A stretch of DNA of 64,000 bases, taken from NCBI RefSeq assembly GCF_000487995.2, contig NZ_CP097562.1:434001-498000 (forward strand), given 5' to 3'. A model generated the notes under the pieces. That model made no database searches, was not told where the DNA came from, and saw nothing but the letters and a program-made list of their open reading frames with translations. Below are positions 1-9,813 of the stretch, in pieces. The number at the start of each line of letters is the position of its first letter. Position 1 is the first letter of the stretch. The stretch is from Mucispirillum schaedleri ASF457 (GTDB lineage: Bacteria > Chrysiogenota > Deferribacteres > Deferribacterales > Mucispirillaceae). A program made the position numbers and the translations under genes.

Positions 1-460
1 TGATAATTTCTATGATTAACATAAATGGTGCAAGTGCTGGTAAAGGTCCTAAAAAGTGCTTAATATAAGATGCACCATGTTTTTTAATACCTATAAAGTT
101 ATAAAGTAAAAATACAAATATTGCAGGAGCAGCAGTTGTATTCATATTGCTTGTAGGTGGAATAAGCCCAGGAATAAGTCCCATAAGATTTGATACTGCA
201 ACATAAAGACCAATACCAAAAACTATTGGCAGATAAGGTTTACCTTCTTTACCCATAACATCTACAGCTAAATTGCTGAGACCGCCAACTAAAACTTCAA
301 AAAAGTTTTGTGACTTAGAAGGTATTTCGCTGCGTAATGAGCGGACATATAAACCTAAAAAGAAAATAATGCACACAGCAACACAAAGCATAATTACATG
401 AAGATAATGATGCTGAATATTTGCTGGTAAAAATGATGTCAAATTAAGAGGATGTTCCAT
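1..460 (-). CDS. atpB: ATP synthase F0 subunit a, 3' end beyond window
   Basis: This is the membrane a subunit of the F0 proton channel. It is incomplete: about 153 codons are present and the essential Arg-bearing C-terminal helices lie beyond position 1. The start ATG is at 460-458 and the protein begins MEHPLNLTSFLP. Two hydrophobic segments follow, around residues 20-40 and 75-95, and the family stretch LYVAVSNLMGLIPGLIPPTS is clear at about residues 85-105. The start overlaps the end of the upstream atpI-like gene by 17 bases, which suggests translational coupling. The order hemL, atpZ-like, atpI-like, atpB fits a split F0 operon; atpE and atpF should follow outside the window. Identity is secure although the gene is truncated by the window edge. 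Confidence 0.93.
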   Translation of the reverse strand, partial: MEHPLNLTSFLPANIQHHYLHVIMLCVAVCIIFFLGLYVRSLRSEIPSKSQNFFEVLVGGLSNLAVDVMGKEGKPYLPIVFGIGLYVAVSNLMGLIPGLIPPTSNMNTTAAPAIFVFLLYNFIGIKKHGASYIKHFLGPLPALAPFMLIIEII

Positions 461-818
461 CTTCTTTCCCCCGAAAGATTTGATATATTCCAGTAATAAA
501 AACTCCCACAAAAGGAAGTATTATACCCAAAGCAAATGACCATTTGTATAACTTAAGCACTACAAGAGAAATATATATACAAACACCAATAAAAACCCAC
601 CTTGTAAAACTTTGCAGCAGAAAGCCTGTAACTGCAGCCTGCTTTACTGCTCTTTTTAAATAACGGGCAAGTAAAAGTAAATCAATCAATATGATAATAA
701 AACCTGCAAAAAAAGCATTTGCATAAGTTATATCATAAAAAAAATAAAACACTGTATAACATGATAACAGCATTATTATAGAGATTATAAGCACAGGTTT
801 ATAACTTTTTATCACCAT
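444..818 (-). CDS. atpI: ATP synthase protein I-like membrane protein
   Basis: A 124-residue protein with four predicted membrane helices (about residues 8-26, 32-50, 62-85 and 92-113) and a basic loop (ARYLKRAVKQ) between helices 2 and 3. This layout and its position just before atpB match the ATP synthase I family, which is thought to help c-ring assembly or cation supply rather than catalysis. Sequence conservation in this family is poor, so the assignment rests mainly on topology and location. The start ATG at 818-816 has only a weak Shine-Dalgarno. The gene overlaps atpB by 17 bases and lies 98 bases downstream of the atpZ-like gene. Confidence 0.75.
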   Translation of the reverse strand: MVIKSYKPVLIISIIMLLSCYTVFYFFYDITYANAFFAGFIIILIDLLLLARYLKRAVKQAAVTGFLLQSFTRWVFIGVCIYISLVVLKLYKWSFALGIILPFVGVFITGIYQIFRGKEDGTSS

Positions 819-916
819 ATCTTTATTATATTATATTATATATTTTTTTTTCGCAAGTGTTTTCTACACTATTTTTATGTTTTTTATTAGTTTACAAGTG
901 TATACAAAACACTTGT

Positions 917-1201
917 TTATTTCTTTTCCTTTTTATCATCCCTTATATTTTCTAAAGTAATGCCTGCTTTTTTCATATAGTGTATTGCATTTTTTATACC
1001 TGCTATTACACCAAAAATTAAAAATATAAATAAAAGCCATGGAGAAGTTCCCAGCCACTTATCTAAAAAATATCCTATTGCTCCACCTACAAGCATACCA
1101 GAAACAAGAGCCATACCTACAGTAGATGCATTAAAAAGCTGCTTATAAACGGACTTGTCTTTATTTTCTTCATCACCATTATTGTTAGGTATATATGCCA
1201 T
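917..1201 (-). CDS. atpZ: AtpZ/AtpI-family F0 accessory protein
   Basis: A 94-residue protein with a charged N-terminus, two membrane helices (about 28-45 and 52-70) and a lysine-rich tail. The glycine-rich hairpin with the GYFLDKWLGTSPW signature is typical of the small AtpZ/AtpI proteins encoded ahead of F-type ATP synthase genes. They are proposed to help c-ring assembly or divalent cation transport; no catalytic activity is established. Its ATG begins one base after the hemL stop, so the two genes are almost certainly co-transcribed and coupled. A second small accessory gene and atpB follow. Confidence 0.8.
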   Translation of the reverse strand: MAYIPNNNGDEENKDKSVYKQLFNASTVGMALVSGMLVGGAIGYFLDKWLGTSPWLLFIFLIFGVIAGIKNAIHYMKKAGITLENIRDDKKEKK

Positions 1202-1202
1202 A

Positions 1203-2468
1203 TTAGAGACCTTTTAATGATTCATAATGAGCTTTTATTGTTTTTTCAATATCATCATCACTGTGAACACTTGAAACAAACATAGCTTCAAACTGTGCAG
1301 GAGCTAATGCAATACCACGGTTCAACATATTATGAAAAAATTTTGCATATTTTTTAGTATCACTTTTCACTGCATCAGTGTAACTTTCAACTTTGCCATC
1401 AGTAAAAAATGTGCATGAAAGAGATTCTATTGTATTAAAAGCATAGTTTAAACCTAATTTTTTAGAATTTTCTCTAAATCCTGCCCATAATTTATCAGAT
1501 TTATCTTTTAATTTTCTATAAAAATCAGGTGATGATAATTTTTCTAATGTTTTAAGACCTGCTGTCATTGCAAGTGGATTGCCAGAAAGTGTGCCTGCCT
1601 GATATACTGGACCTGCAGGAGATATCATATCCATAATATCACTTCTGCCTCCATAAGCACCAACAGGCATACCACCGCCAATAATTTTACCCATAGTTGT
1701 AATATCAGGACTTACACCAAAATATTTCTGTGCTCCACCTGATGAAAGCCTGAAACCTGTAATAACTTCATCAAATATTAATAGTGTGCCATTTTCATCA
1801 CATAATTTTCTAAGACCTTCTAAAAATCCAGATTTTGGAAGGACAACACCCATATTTGCTGCAACTGGTTCTACTATTAAACATGCTATTTCATTTTTAT
1901 TCTGCTTAAATATTTCTGTCACATTTTCTAAATCATTATATTGAGCAATTATTGTGTTTTTTGCTGCATCCTGCGGAACTCCAGGAGATGATGTTTCTCC
2001 AAAAGTTAAAAGACCACTGCCTGCACGCACAAGCATAAAATCAGAATGACCATGGTAGCAGCCTTCAAATTTTATAATCTTATCTCTTTTTGTGAAACCC
2101 CTTGCAAGCCTTAATGCACTCATAACTGCTTCTGTACCTGATGATACCATACGGACTTTTTCCACTGACGGCATTAATTCTACAATCTTTTCTGCCAGTT
2201 CTGTCTCTTTTTTTGTTGGAGCTCCAAAACTTGTACCATTCTCTACTGCCTTAATAACTGCATCATTAACATCTTTATCGCAGTGGCCTAAAATCATAGG
2301 ACCCCATGAACATACATAATCAATATATTCATTATTATCAGTATCCCATATATGGCTGCCTTTACCTTTTGCAACAAAATAAGGCTCACCACCAACTGAG
2401 CCAAATGCTCTTACAGGGCTGTTTACTCCACCGGGAATATATTTTTTAGCTTCATCAAAAAATGACAT
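1203..2468 (-). CDS. hemL: Glutamate-1-semialdehyde 2,1-aminomutase
   Basis: A PLP enzyme that converts glutamate-1-semialdehyde to 5-aminolevulinate in the C5 route to heme and siroheme, in the cytosol. The 421-residue length is normal. Family landmarks are the N-terminal [12 protein letters not shown] (about 11-22), the [15 protein letters not shown] phosphate-binding region (109-123), [10 protein letters not shown] (231-240) with the cofactor-contacting Asp, and the Schiff-base Lys261 in [14 protein letters not shown]. The start ATG is preceded by GGAG seven bases upstream. Heme supply fits the several cytochromes in this window. The gene appears to lead a minus-strand unit that continues into the F0 genes. 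Confidence 0.97.
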   Translation of the reverse strand: MSFFDEAKKYIPGGVNSPVRAFGSVGGEPYFVAKGKGSHIWDTDNNEYIDYVCSWGPMILGHCDKDVNDAVIKAVENGTSFGAPTKKETELAEKIVELMPSVEKVRMVSSGTEAVMSALRLARGFTKRDKIIKFEGCYHGHSDFMLVRAGSGLLTFGETSSPGVPQDAAKNTIIAQYNDLENVTEIFKQNKNEIACLIVEPVAANMGVVLPKSGFLEGLRKLCDENGTLLIFDEVITGFRLSSGGAQKYFGVSPDITTMGKIIGGGMPVGAYGGRSDIMDMISPAGPVYQAGTLSGNPLAMTAGLKTLEKLSSPDFYRKLKDKSDKLWAGFRENSKKLGLNYAFNTIESLSCTFFTDGKVESYTDAVKSDTKKYAKFFHNMLNRGIALAPAQFEAMFVSSVHSDDDIEKTIKAHYESLKGL

Positions 2469-2583
2469 TTCATTACTCCATTAATTAAAATAAGATTAGG
2501 TTTATTAAATACTATAATACAAAATTTTTCAAGATGAGATTTATATTTTATTTTATCGTGGGTATACCATATATTTTATATAG

Positions 2584-2611
2584 TTGCAATAAAATTAATT
2601 ATGTATATAAT
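2584..2611 (+). promoter_or_regulatory. Predicted sigma70-type promoter for the M20 peptidase
   Basis: A TTGCAA box (2584-2589) and a perfect TATAAT (2606-2611) are separated by 16 bases, 29 bases upstream of the ATG at 2641. The surrounding AT-richness raises the chance of spurious matches, but the spacing and position are right. Confidence 0.55.
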
Positions 2612-2640
2612 AAATAAAAAATAATTAACTGGTGTAGTTT

Positions 2641-4044
2641 ATGGAAAATTTAGATATGTTAATAGAAAAATATTTTGATAAAGCTGTGCAGGATATGCAG
2701 GATTTAATAAAAATTAATTCTCAACTTGACAGAAGCACTGTTGATGAGAAAAATCCTTTTGGAAAAGGTGCTGCAGAATGTTTAAATAAATTTATCAATA
2801 TCGCAGAAAAAGATGGCTTTACTGTTAAAAATATTGATAATTATGCAGGGTATGCAGAATATGGTAATGGTAATTTAATTGGCATTTTAGCACATTTAGA
2901 TGTAGTGCCTGCAGGAAATGAAAGCTTATGGCAGCACTCACCTTTTGCTGCAAAAATATATGATAATAAATTATACGGCAGGGGTGCAATAGATGATAAA
3001 GGTCCATTAATTGCTGCATATACTGCTGTTAAAATTTTAAAAGCAACAGGAATTAAACTTAATAAAAGGTTTAGAATAATTGCAGGCTGTGATGAAGAGA
3101 CATCTATGCGGTGTATAAAAAGATATAAAGAAACAGAAGAAATACCTGTATTTTCATTTTCCCCAGATGCTAATTTTCCTGCTGTATATGCAGAAAAAGG
3201 TCAAATGCAGATAACTATGAAACGGGATTTTCCACTGCAGGGATTTGAGCCTGTTAAACTTTTGGGTCTTACCTGCGGAGAGCGTGTCAATATTGTGCCT
3301 GATACTGCATACGCTTATTTTGCAGGGGATTTAGCAAAAATAAAAAGACAGCTTGAAGAAATAGCTGGCGATGATTTAGAAATAGATTATTATCAGGATA
3401 GTTATTTGCAGGTAAAAGCAACTGGTAAATCTGCACATGCAATGAATCCAGAAAAAGGAATAAATGCAATGTATAAACTGCTGCATTATCTTGCACACCC
3501 TTCTTTAGATTATGGTTCATGGGAGCTTATGCTGTGGATTAGGCAGATTGCATATCTTTTAAATGACGAAAGTAACGGCAAAAGTTTCAATATAGACTGT
3601 TATGATGATATTTCTGGCAGCTTAACAATTAATCTTGGAATACTTAGATATAAAACAGAAGATTTAATATTAAAATTTGATATTAGATATCCAGTTACAA
3701 TGAATAGCTCTAAAATTGAAAGTAAAATTAATAATCTGGCTGAAAAAATGATGATGCTTACTCAAATTAGCAAACATATTCCACCATTATATATTGATAA
3801 AAATAACCAATATTTACAAGAACTGTTAAAAGCATATCAGGAAGTTACTAATGATAAAAGTGAACCTGTTGCAATAGGCGGCAGAACTTACTGCACTATG
3901 ATGCCTAATTCTCTTTCTTTTGGAGCTAATTTTAAAGATGATGAAGAACTGGCACATCAAAATAATGAATATATAGATTTAGATAAATTTAAAACATTAA
4001 TTAAAATATATATTAAAAGTTTAATAAACTTAAATAATATGTAA
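2641..4044 (+). CDS. pepV: M20 family dipeptidase, PepV/Sapep-like
   Basis: A predicted cytosolic metal-dependent dipeptidase of family M20A that cleaves short peptides. The 467-residue length matches PepV. Metal and catalytic motifs are visible: HLDVVPAG (His85, Asp87), GRGAIDDKGP (Asp118-Asp119) and DEET (Glu152-Glu153). The lid or dimerisation domain occupies roughly 190-330 and a C-terminal motif GGRTYCTMMPNSLSFG carries the conserved Gly-Gly-Arg-Thr-Tyr. There is no signal peptide. It stands alone, divergent from hemL, and is followed by a long repeat-bearing gap facing glpK. Substrate range cannot be read from the sequence. Confidence 0.88.
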   Translation: MENLDMLIEKYFDKAVQDMQDLIKINSQLDRSTVDEKNPFGKGAAECLNKFINIAEKDGFTVKNIDNYAGYAEYGNGNLIGILAHLDVVPAGNESLWQHSPFAAKIYDNKLYGRGAIDDKGPLIAAYTAVKILKATGIKLNKRFRIIAGCDEETSMRCIKRYKETEEIPVFSFSPDANFPAVYAEKGQMQITMKRDFPLQGFEPVKLLGLTCGERVNIVPDTAYAYFAGDLAKIKRQLEEIAGDDLEIDYYQDSYLQVKATGKSAHAMNPEKGINAMYKLLHYLAHPSLDYGSWELMLWIRQIAYLLNDESNGKSFNIDCYDDISGSLTINLGILRYKTEDLILKFDIRYPVTMNSSKIESKINNLAEKMMMLTQISKHIPPLYIDKNNQYLQELLKAYQEVTNDKSEPVAIGGRTYCTMMPNSLSFGANFKDDEELAHQNNEYIDLDKFKTLIKIYIKSLINLNNM

Positions 4045-4129
4045 AAAATAGAAACTATATTTTTTTGTAATTATACTGCCATTTGATGATATTTATAATC
4101 ATTTTAAAAGGATTTAAAAAGTTTGCAGT

Positions 4130-4217
4130 CTATTTTTTAGATATTTAAATATATTATATAATACTGTAATATATATAATTTAGATTTTTCGCTTTTAAAA
4201 ATCAGGCTCAAAATGAC
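4130..4217 (-). repeat. Dispersed palindromic repeat, copy A1 (one arm shortened)
   Basis: A degenerate copy of the repeat family also at 4523, 31220, 31382, 43762 and 43938. The arm TTAGATTTTTCGC followed by CAGGCTCAAAATGAC is intact; the opposite arm is reduced to about TTTTTTAGATATTTAAAT. It is oriented opposite to the 31-kb copies. It lies between converging genes (pepV and glpK). Confidence 0.6.
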
Positions 4218-4522
4218 ATAATTGTAATAGTTTTATTGTTAACAGAGTTGCCACTGCACAATGTCTATTCTGAGCATAGCAAATAATCTTAATTTATCCT
4301 TTATTAAAAAATACTGTCCAGCTACGGACTTTTAATTCAATCGCTGCTTACTCGGAAAGTCCTTGCATCGCAAAAACGGGTTCTTGCACATATTAATAGC
4401 TGTTTTCTATACTCGGAGCGGAGTAAAAGATGCCTTCTCATTAATTTTTTAAATCACACTCTGCCAAAATAAGTTTGGCTATCGCTTACTAAAGATGGCT
4501 CATCCTGAGCCTGCTTTCATAT
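4218..4522. other. Non-coding gap with short inverted repeats
   Basis: No convincing reading frame is present on either strand. Several short hairpins occur: GTCCAGCTACGGAC near 4317, TACTCGGAGCGGAGTA near 4410, and GGCTCATCCTGAGCC near 4496. GC content is locally higher than in the flanking gaps. The stretch lies between repeat copies A1 and A2, so it may be part of a larger composite element or a decayed insertion. Function is unknown. Confidence 0.4.
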
Positions 4523-4639
4523 CTTACTGAGAGTAATAAGGCGAAGTATCTAAAAAACATATAATTTAAATATATTATACACTGTTGCAATAATAGATAA
4601 CCTAGATTTTTTGCCTGCAAAATAAGGCTCAAAAATGAC
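4523..4639 (-). repeat. Dispersed palindromic repeat, copy A2
   Basis: An imperfect inverted repeat of about 117 bp. The left arm TTACTGAG...GGCGAAGTATCTAA mirrors the right arm TAGATTTTTTGCC...GGCTCAAAAATGAC around an AT-rich centre (AATTTAAATATATTATACAC). It belongs to the same family as the copies at 31 and 44 kb. Confidence 0.65.
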
Positions 4640-4678
4640 TTATATAATAAAATTTTTGGATAAGTCCAAATTTAAATA

Positions 4679-4710
4679 AACCCCATTTGTTAGAAAAGCA
4701 AATGGGTATT
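4679..4710 (-). terminator. Rho-independent terminator of the glp operon
   Basis: Read on the minus strand, a CCCATTTGC / CAAATGGGG hairpin is followed by TTTATTTAAATTT, 25 bases after the glpK stop. The stem is 8-9 bp. Confidence 0.75.
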
Positions 4711-4734
4711 TATTCTAAGATTTTTATATTAATA

Positions 4735-6228
4735 TTAATCTTCTAACCAGCTTTGAGCTCGTTTTACAGCTTTATGCCATTCATAAAGTTGTTTTTCTCT
4801 GCGTTCCTGTGACATTTGAGGCTCAAAACACCTATCCAGTTTCCACATAGAACGCACTTCTTCTTCACTGCTCCAAAAATTAACAGCTAAACCAGCAAGA
4901 TATGCAGCTCCTAATGCAGTTGTCTCAGTAATTACTGGGCGTTCTACTACCACATTAAGCATATCTGCCTGACACTGCATAAGCATATTATTACGGCTTG
5001 CACCACCATCTACTCTTAATGTACTCATTTTCATACCAGCATCTTTTTCCATACAGCGAACTATGTCTAATGACTGATAAGCAATAGACTCTAAACCAGC
5101 ACGGGCAATATGTGCCTTAGTAGTTCCTCTTGTTATACCAACTATTGTGCCTCTGGCATAAGGGTCCCAGTATGGAGCACCAAGACCTGTAAATGCAGGC
5201 ACTATATACACACCACCATTATCAGGAACAGATTTGCCAAGAGCTTCTGTATCTGATGTATTTTTAATAATCTGCAGACCATCTCTAAGCCATTGAACTA
5301 CTGCACCACCTATATAAACAGAGCCTTCAAAAGCATAGTGAAGACCTTTGCCAGAATCCCATGCAACAGTGGTAAGAAGATTATTCGCACTTAATTTATG
5401 CATTTTACCTGTATTCATAAGCAGAAAACAGCCTGTGCCGTATGTATTTTTTGCCATACCTTCTTTTGTGCAGGCATTGCCATAAGTTGCAGCCTGCTGG
5501 TCACCTGCATCTCCTGCTATTGGTATTGGGGCACCTAAAAATTCAGGGTGCATTTCACCCATTACACCAGACGAAGGCATTACTTTTGGTAAAAGTGATT
5601 CTGGAATATCAAAAAGCTCTAATAAATCTTTATCCCACATACCAGTATTAATATTAAAAAGTAATGTTCTGCTTGCATTTGACGGGTCTGTTGCATGAAC
5701 TGAGCCTTTTGTAAAATTCCAAATAAGCCATGTATCAATATTTCCAAACAGTAAATCGCCTTTTTCTGCTAATTCTCTTGCACCTTTTACATTATCAAGT
5801 ATCCACTTGATTTTTGTCCCTGAAAAATAAGAATCTAAGATAAGACCTGTTTTTTCTCTTATTAAATCAGTTTTGCCTTCTGCTTTTAATTTATCGCAAT
5901 ATGCAGATGTTCTTCTATCCTGCCAAACAATAGCATTATATATTGGAGCACCAGTTTTTTTATTCCATACAACAGTTGTTTCCCTTTGGTTAGTAACACC
6001 TACTGCTGCAATATCTTTAGATGATATACCTGCATTTTTTACACATTCTCTTACAACTGATGATTGAGTATCAAAAATCTCATTAGGGTTATGCTCTACC
6101 CAGCCATCCTGTGGAAAAATTTGAGAAAATTCCTGCTGAGCTATCTGCACTATATTACTTTCTCTATCAAACAGTATAGCTCTTGAGCTTGTTGTGCCTT
6201 GGTCTAATGCTAAAACATATTTTCCCAT
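4735..6228 (-). CDS. glpK: Glycerol kinase
   Basis: Phosphorylates glycerol to sn-glycerol-3-phosphate in the cytosol. The 497-residue length is canonical. The FGGY-kinase N-terminus [15 protein letters not shown], the [14 protein letters not shown] region (about 80-95), the [10 protein letters not shown] loop and the [15 protein letters not shown] motif are all present, as is the C-terminal FGGY signature region around [12 protein letters not shown] strong GGAGG lies ahead of the ATG. It is the last gene of glpA-glpB-glpC-permease-glpK, 20 bases after the permease, and is followed by a terminator. Its product feeds the GlpABC dehydrogenase. Confidence 0.98.
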   Translation of the reverse strand: MGKYVLALDQGTTSSRAILFDRESNIVQIAQQEFSQIFPQDGWVEHNPNEIFDTQSSVVRECVKNAGISSKDIAAVGVTNQRETTVVWNKKTGAPIYNAIVWQDRRTSAYCDKLKAEGKTDLIREKTGLILDSYFSGTKIKWILDNVKGARELAEKGDLLFGNIDTWLIWNFTKGSVHATDPSNASRTLLFNINTGMWDKDLLELFDIPESLLPKVMPSSGVMGEMHPEFLGAPIPIAGDAGDQQAATYGNACTKEGMAKNTYGTGCFLLMNTGKMHKLSANNLLTTVAWDSGKGLHYAFEGSVYIGGAVVQWLRDGLQIIKNTSDTEALGKSVPDNGGVYIVPAFTGLGAPYWDPYARGTIVGITRGTTKAHIARAGLESIAYQSLDIVRCMEKDAGMKMSTLRVDGGASRNNMLMQCQADMLNVVVERPVITETTALGAAYLAGLAVNFWSSEEEVRSMWKLDRCFEPQMSQERREKQLYEWHKAVKRAQSWLED

Positions 6229-6248
6229 AAAATTATGCCTCCTTAATG

Positions 6249-7232
6249 TTAAATAATAAAAGAAAATAATATATTAATGAAAAGAGTATTAACTGCAATA
6301 GAGAATGCTGGTGGGTCTATATGGTTTCCACCATGGTTCCAAAAAACCCTTGCACCAAATTCCTGCACTGCCATACCCATAATACCGCCTAAAATACCAA
6401 ATAATATTGCTGTATCTGCCCCAACATAAGGTTCAGTATGTAAAAACATTAATGCTCCAACAAGGCTTATTGCATGTGTTACAGGAACTCTACCTATTAC
6501 TCCCTGCCCTAAAGCCATCATAGTAAGCATAATACCTGATATACCCCATGTAAAAAACAGTGGCACAGTCCATGCAAGGCTTGCATTAATCTGACCTGTT
6601 TCAACTAATGGACGAAGAACTGATAATGTGCCTGATGCAATAGCTGCAGAAACACCACCCATTGATATGCCTATCATCATAAGCAATGGTTTTGGTGTCA
6701 TATATCCACACCATGATAGTTCATAATTATTTGTCCCAAATATTCCGTGTTTTTGAATTGATTCCCTGCTGCCAAATGCACTTTCTTTTAAGAATAGTAT
6801 CCGTGCAAGCAGTGATAAAATAACAATTGAAATTGCACCTGTATCACCTAACTGAATATAAGGTATTTTTGATAATAACATTGCAAAATAAAAAGATACA
6901 ACAGCTGTTAAACCGCCAACAAATAATACATCCCAGGAAGTTCCCATAAGTGGTGTAACTATATCCTTGGCACTGTTAGTTGGGTGATTTTTTTTAACAC
7001 CATGAGAATAAGTGGCAGCAATTACACCTGATAAGAAACCACCAGACGCAGGTCCGAATATTGGTCCTAATGCAACCTGCATTAAGATAAAATCTGAACC
7101 GCCTGCTAAAACTACTAATGCACCCATTACTGCAATAATTGTGCATAAAATGAATGCCCACAATGCACCTATGCTTGCACCAAATATACCACCGCAAAAA
7201 GCATAGATAATTGTTACCATAACACTGCTCAT
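6249..7232 (-). CDS. Uncharacterised multi-pass membrane protein, candidate glycerol or glycerol-3-phosphate transporter
   Basis: A 327-residue, very hydrophobic protein with roughly eight to nine membrane helices and glycine-rich helices ([14 protein letters not shown] near residue 14, [15 protein letters not shown] near 55). A conserved-looking polar stretch [14 protein letters not shown] lies near the C-terminus. It lacks the two NPA boxes of aquaglyceroporins and shows no resemblance to GlpT or GlpF. It sits between glpC (85 bases) and glpK (20 bases) with AAGGAGG before its ATG, so it is firmly inside the glycerol operon. A non-MIP membrane protein in glycerol operons has been proposed as a facilitator in haloarchaea; whether this is the same family needs a profile search. 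Function is inferred from context only. Confidence 0.6.
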   Translation of the reverse strand: MSSVMVTIIYAFCGGIFGASIGALWAFILCTIIAVMGALVVLAGGSDFILMQVALGPIFGPASGGFLSGVIAATYSHGVKKNHPTNSAKDIVTPLMGTSWDVLFVGGLTAVVSFYFAMLLSKIPYIQLGDTGAISIVILSLLARILFLKESAFGSRESIQKHGIFGTNNYELSWCGYMTPKPLLMMIGISMGGVSAAIASGTLSVLRPLVETGQINASLAWTVPLFFTWGISGIMLTMMALGQGVIGRVPVTHAISLVGALMFLHTEPYVGADTAILFGILGGIMGMAVQEFGARVFWNHGGNHIDPPAFSIAVNTLFINILFSFII

Positions 7233-7317
7233 GAAGAACCTCCTTCAATATTTTTTATATATTAATTAAATTCTACTCTATAACAACACCTTAAATTTTA
7301 AACTAATTACTGTAAAT

Positions 7318-8514
7318 CTATTTATTTTCCACTAACTTTCTAATAACAGTAACAGGATGATAAGCTTTCTGACCTGTTCCGTGCTTAATTTGTGCCTGAC
7401 AAGTGCCACATTCTGTTGTAACGATTTCACAGTTACTGCTTTTAATTGTATCAAAAAGTTCTTTACCTACCTCAAGTCCTATTTGATATTTTTCTTTTTT
7501 AAAGCCATAACTTCCAGATATACCACAGCAGCCAGCCTGAGCATTCTGCACTTTACTGCCAGTAAGTTTTTCAATTAAATCTATACTTGGCAGACCTATA
7601 CCTTGAGCTCTTAAATGGCATGGAGAATGATATATAATTGATTTTCCTGATATTTTTTCTTTAAAACTTAATTCGCCCCGTTCTACACAACTCATAAGAA
7701 ATTCCTGAGCATCCATTACCCCACCTTTATAGCTGTCATATACAACTTCTGGGAACATCTCCGGCACATCTTTTTTAAACATTAATGCACAGCTTGGGCA
7801 GCCTGTAACAATAGGAATACCTTTTTCCTGATATTCTTTAATAACAGAAACATTGCTTGCTGCATTTTTTGCTGCATCTTTCATAAATCCATTAGATACA
7901 AGCGGCAGCCCGCAGCATACAAACTGCTCAGGAACAATAACTTCATATCCTGCCTGATTAAATATCCAAATCATATCTAAACCAATGGAATAATCATAAT
8001 CATCAACATAGCAGCCCGGAAAAAAAACTATTTTTTTCTCTAATTTTGGCTGTTTTAATTTTTTATAAACAAGTCTGAAATGTTTATCAAATTTTGGAAT
8101 TGGTGCTTTTTTAGAAATACCAATTGTATCAAGCAAAATCCTTGTTGCAGGGTTATGCATACCAAAATTTTTCATCCAAGTAGGTATATATTTAAATACA
8201 TCTGCTAAAAATCCGCCATGGCTTAATACCCAGTCACGAAGTTTGCCGCCATTTTTCTCTGTATATTCGCACCTTGCCACCATATTAAGAGTAGAGATAG
8301 ACACTCCCTGCGGGCAGGATATATCACAGTTTTTACAGTTTGCACAATAATGCAGTGATTCTTCTTCTGCAATATCTAAAAATCTAAATCTTTCATAAGC
8401 AGGGCCAATTAACCTTGGTCCTAAAAAATTAGGTGTAACTTTTGCTACAGGGCAGTGAACCTGGCATATTGTACATGCTATACATTTATCAGGATTTATA
8501 TGTTCTGATGACAT
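7318..8514 (-). CDS. glpC: Anaerobic glycerol-3-phosphate dehydrogenase subunit C
   Basis: The Fe-S membrane-associated subunit that passes electrons from GlpAB to the quinone pool. Two [4Fe-4S] motifs lie near the N-terminus: CIACTICQVHCP (Cys11, 14, 17, 21) and CANCKNCDISCPQG. Two CCG-type cysteine-rich domains follow, marked by FFPGCYVDDYDYS with CCGLP, and YHSPCHLRAQG with CCGISGSYGF. The 398-residue length is typical. It is 15 bases after glpB in the same operon. A long transmembrane segment is not evident, in line with amphipathic attachment. Confidence 0.95.
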   Translation of the reverse strand: MSSEHINPDKCIACTICQVHCPVAKVTPNFLGPRLIGPAYERFRFLDIAEEESLHYCANCKNCDISCPQGVSISTLNMVARCEYTEKNGGKLRDWVLSHGGFLADVFKYIPTWMKNFGMHNPATRILLDTIGISKKAPIPKFDKHFRLVYKKLKQPKLEKKIVFFPGCYVDDYDYSIGLDMIWIFNQAGYEVIVPEQFVCCGLPLVSNGFMKDAAKNAASNVSVIKEYQEKGIPIVTGCPSCALMFKKDVPEMFPEVVYDSYKGGVMDAQEFLMSCVERGELSFKEKISGKSIIYHSPCHLRAQGIGLPSIDLIEKLTGSKVQNAQAGCCGISGSYGFKKEKYQIGLEVGKELFDTIKSSNCEIVTTECGTCQAQIKHGTGQKAYHPVTVIRKLVENK

Positions 8515-8529
8515 AGTTATTTCTCCTTC

Positions 8530-9813
8530 TTATTTACTTGCTAATGCTGATAATGCAGCAGTATAACCTGTTGAGCAGGCTACTCCATAACCTGATTTTT
8601 CAGTTGGAAAATCATAACCTGCTATAGTGTTGCCTGCAAAAAATACATTATCATATAAAGGACTGCCTTTGCTGTCTAAGGCCTGCAGTTTACTGTTTAC
8701 TTTCACTCCAAATCTTGCAAAAAGATGGCTGCCAAAAACATTTTTATCTGACCTTTCTTCAACAGAAACTGGTGAATCAATTGTTATATTAAAAATTGTT
8801 TCATATACTTTATCAGGTGTGGACGCAATGCCATTTCCAATAATTCCACCTGTTGCAATTATAAAGTTATCCGCAGTATATTCTGTTTCCAAAGCACCAG
8901 CTATATTATTATGGAGTGCTATTACACTTTTGCATTTTCCATTTTCTATGACCGCTCTTTGAACATTACAATTTTCAATAAATTTAACATTTAATTTTTT
9001 AGCTTCATTAATTAAAGCATGTCTGAGCCTGTAGCCGCCAACACCAGGTGGTATTGATACTGCTTCTACTAAAATAAAGCCAAGATTTTGCAGCTCTTTA
9101 AAATGTTTAGTATAATTTATTGTGCCACATATTGGAGGAATAATAACAGCATCATATCCTGCTGCTGCCTTTGATAATTCGCTTTTCAGCCAGTTAAACC
9201 CTTCTTCTTTATCCACATAGCGTGCTAAATCAAGACAGTTAAGCACTCTGTGAGTTTTACCAAATGGGGATTTTAATAAAGCTGAATTAATCTCTGCATC
9301 AGCAAATATTTTATACTGCTTTGCCTGTTTTACTGCCAGAGCAGGCTGAGAATCTTTTAAATATTCAACACCTGCAAAAAGTATTTTTTTAGCTTTCAAT
9401 ATTCTTGATGCATTATTTGATTCGCTGCATATATAAGTAGGTTTTGTTGTTCCTGCAATAGATATTGCAGTATGATTAAGCCCTTCTTCATTCATTTTAA
9501 TTTCATATCCATTAGCATTAGATATTTCTACAAGGCTTGCAAAAGCATTTTTTATATTTTCTGCACCTATTATATTATATGGATGCATTTCACCAAGCTC
9601 GGATAAATGATTAAATGGATTATCTGTTATCTTTTTACCATTAACATATCCTAAAAAATCAACAGCACCACTGCCTATTGAAATAACTCCAGCACCTTCA
9701 GATAAAACACTGACAGATGCACCTGATTTCGCAGCTGTAACAGCAGCCATAAGTCCTGCCATACCTGCACCAACAACTAATACATCACTATGCCTCATAA
9801 CTTTCTCCATCAA
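8530..9813 (-). CDS. glpB: Anaerobic glycerol-3-phosphate dehydrogenase subunit B
   Basis: A flavoprotein subunit of GlpABC. The N-terminal dinucleotide fold DVLVVGAGMAGLMAAVTAAKSG begins near residue 9, and a second flavin-contact region FFAGNTIAGYDFPTEKSGYGVAC lies near the C-terminus. The 427-residue length fits. The start overlaps the end of glpA by 26 bases if the first ATG is used; a second ATG five codons in (MRHSDVLVV) would shorten the overlap to 11 bases and is equally plausible. Translational coupling with glpA is expected. Confidence 0.93.
   Translation of the reverse strand: MMEKVMRHSDVLVVGAGMAGLMAAVTAAKSGASVSVLSEGAGVISIGSGAVDFLGYVNGKKITDNPFNHLSELGEMHPYNIIGAENIKNAFASLVEISNANGYEIKMNEEGLNHTAISIAGTTKPTYICSESNNASRILKAKKILFAGVEYLKDSQPALAVKQAKQYKIFADAEINSALLKSPFGKTHRVLNCLDLARYVDKEEGFNWLKSELSKAAAGYDAVIIPPICGTINYTKHFKELQNLGFILVEAVSIPPGVGGYRLRHALINEAKKLNVKFIENCNVQRAVIENGKCKSVIALHNNIAGALETEYTADNFIIATGGIIGNGIASTPDKVYETIFNITIDSPVSVEERSDKNVFGSHLFARFGVKVNSKLQALDSKGSPLYDNVFFAGNTIAGYDFPTEKSGYGVACSTGYTAALSALASK

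Noticed and set aside
2092-2319. Plus-strand open frame inside hemL
   Set aside because: Antisense shadow of a well-supported gene; no ribosome site and no recognisable protein features.
6249-7232. GlpF-type aquaglyceroporin
   Set aside because: No NPA boxes and too many helices for the MIP family.
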